This document shows positions 5,170 through 5,555 of a stretch of 5,555 bases of DNA, one piece after another. Origin of the DNA: Gammaproteobacteria bacterium (GTDB lineage Bacteria > Pseudomonadota > Gammaproteobacteria > Pseudomonadales > Azotimanducaceae). Each line of letters opens with the position of its first letter. Positions within the stretch are counted from its first letter, which is position 1. A model generated the notes under the pieces. The model saw only the letters and a program-made list of their open reading frames with translations. It was not told where the DNA came from and made no database searches. Made by a program: the position numbers and the translations under genes. The DNA lies in NCBI GenBank assembly GCA_027295975.1, contig JAPUJX010000516.1, positions 1 through 5,555 of the forward strand, written 5' to 3'.

Positions 5170-5555
5170 TTAACTCTTAATGTGATCGGTCACAAATCTC
5201 CCGCCGAGTTGTCTGTCGTGATTTTTTCTGCGGAACCAATTCCAGGTCAACAGCGCCACCATAAGCCCCAGCCACATCCCGGGCTCCGGCGCGGCATACC
5301 CCGTCATCGCCGGCTTGTTGTACGCCAGCCTGCTCACCCCAGCGACCATGGGCAAGGCAACATCCGCCTCGACATTCCCGTCCGGAGCCGCGTTGTACCG
5401 CTGCCGTGATACGGCCACGAACGCTGTCCAGCGTGTGGCAAGCCCGTAGGTCAGGCCCAGATCCGTCACCGCAGCCTGCAGCTGCTGGTTATTCATGGCG
5501 TCGGGTCGCAACTGTTGCGGGGTGATAAAACCATGCATGAACTCCGCAATGGCCG
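5170..5555 (-). CDS. VIT/vWA-type surface protein with PEP-CTERM-like tail, C-terminal end only
   Basis: The last 127 residues are visible; the frame is open through the right edge of the window (AIAEF precedes the first internal Met), so the true start lies outside. Residues 29-48 of the visible part, DLGLTYGLATRWTAFVAV in the core, match the C-terminal block typical of inter-alpha-trypsin-inhibitor-like VIT plus von Willebrand A proteins ('LGLKYxLVTxxTSFVAV'). A low-complexity linker follows, then AAPEPG (about 87-92), a hydrophobic helix (about 93-107) and a basic cluster RRK (108-110). This is a PEP-CTERM-like exosortase signal. Unusually, about 17 further residues follow the basic cluster, whereas most PEP-CTERM proteins end there. 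Related marine proteobacterial VIT/vWA proteins carry a sortase (LPXTG-like) signal instead. The VIT/vWA identity rests on a short block only, because the diagnostic domains are off the window. Confidence 0.65.
   Translation of the reverse strand, partial: AIAEFMHGFITPQQLRPDAMNNQQLQAAVTDLGLTYGLATRWTAFVAVSRQRYNAAPDGNVEADVALPMVAGVSRLAYNKPAMTGYAAPEPGMWLGLMVALLTWNWFRRKNHDRQLGGRFVTDHIKS

Noticed and set aside
1..5555. Insertion sequence, integron, CRISPR array or defence system.
   Set aside because: No transposase or integrase text, no regularly spaced repeat-spacer pattern and no nuclease or toxin/antitoxin signature is present on either strand.

Overview
The window reads as chromosomal DNA of an environmental, Gram-negative, probably gammaproteobacterial organism. 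The evidence is an RND efflux pump C-terminus, PEP-CTERM (exosortase) sorting signals, which occur only in bacteria with an outer membrane, and a sigma-54 promoter of the kind known upstream of proteobacterial PEP-CTERM genes. GC content is moderate to high. The taxon cannot be fixed more closely from this sequence.

Layout. The left half (1-2927) is read on the + strand. It holds the last 47 codons of an RND-family efflux permease, a CsaA-type tRNA-binding protein 13 bases downstream, a zinc-free quinone oxidoreductase/MDR dehydrogenase whose GTG start overlaps the csaA stop, and, after 56 bases, a two-part family III (CaiB/BaiF-like) CoA-transferase. The spacing suggests one transcription unit. 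All three complete genes here appear to start at non-ATG codons (TTG, GTG, TTG).

The right half (2977-5555) is read on the - strand and converges on the left half across a 49-base gap containing a possible shared hairpin. In transcription order it holds the C-terminus of a VIT/vWA-type surface protein ending in a PEP-CTERM-like tail, an aldo/keto reductase 28 bases downstream with a complete catalytic tetrad, a 308-base regulatory gap, and a single-gene unit for a secreted, propeller-like PEP-CTERM protein.

The most informative part is that gap (3856-4163). It has a well-formed -24/-12 sigma-54 promoter pointing at the PEP-CTERM gene. Further upstream are two copies of a 17-bp element (13 of 17 identical), 42 bp apart, or about four helical turns. 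This fits activation by an enhancer-binding regulator such as PrsR of the PrsK/PrsR system, so the PEP-CTERM protein is probably made under exopolysaccharide/floc-type control. The exosortase, PrsK/PrsR and EPS genes are not in the window. I see no mobile element, CRISPR array, RNA gene or clearly novel system; the rest is ordinary chromosomal gene content.
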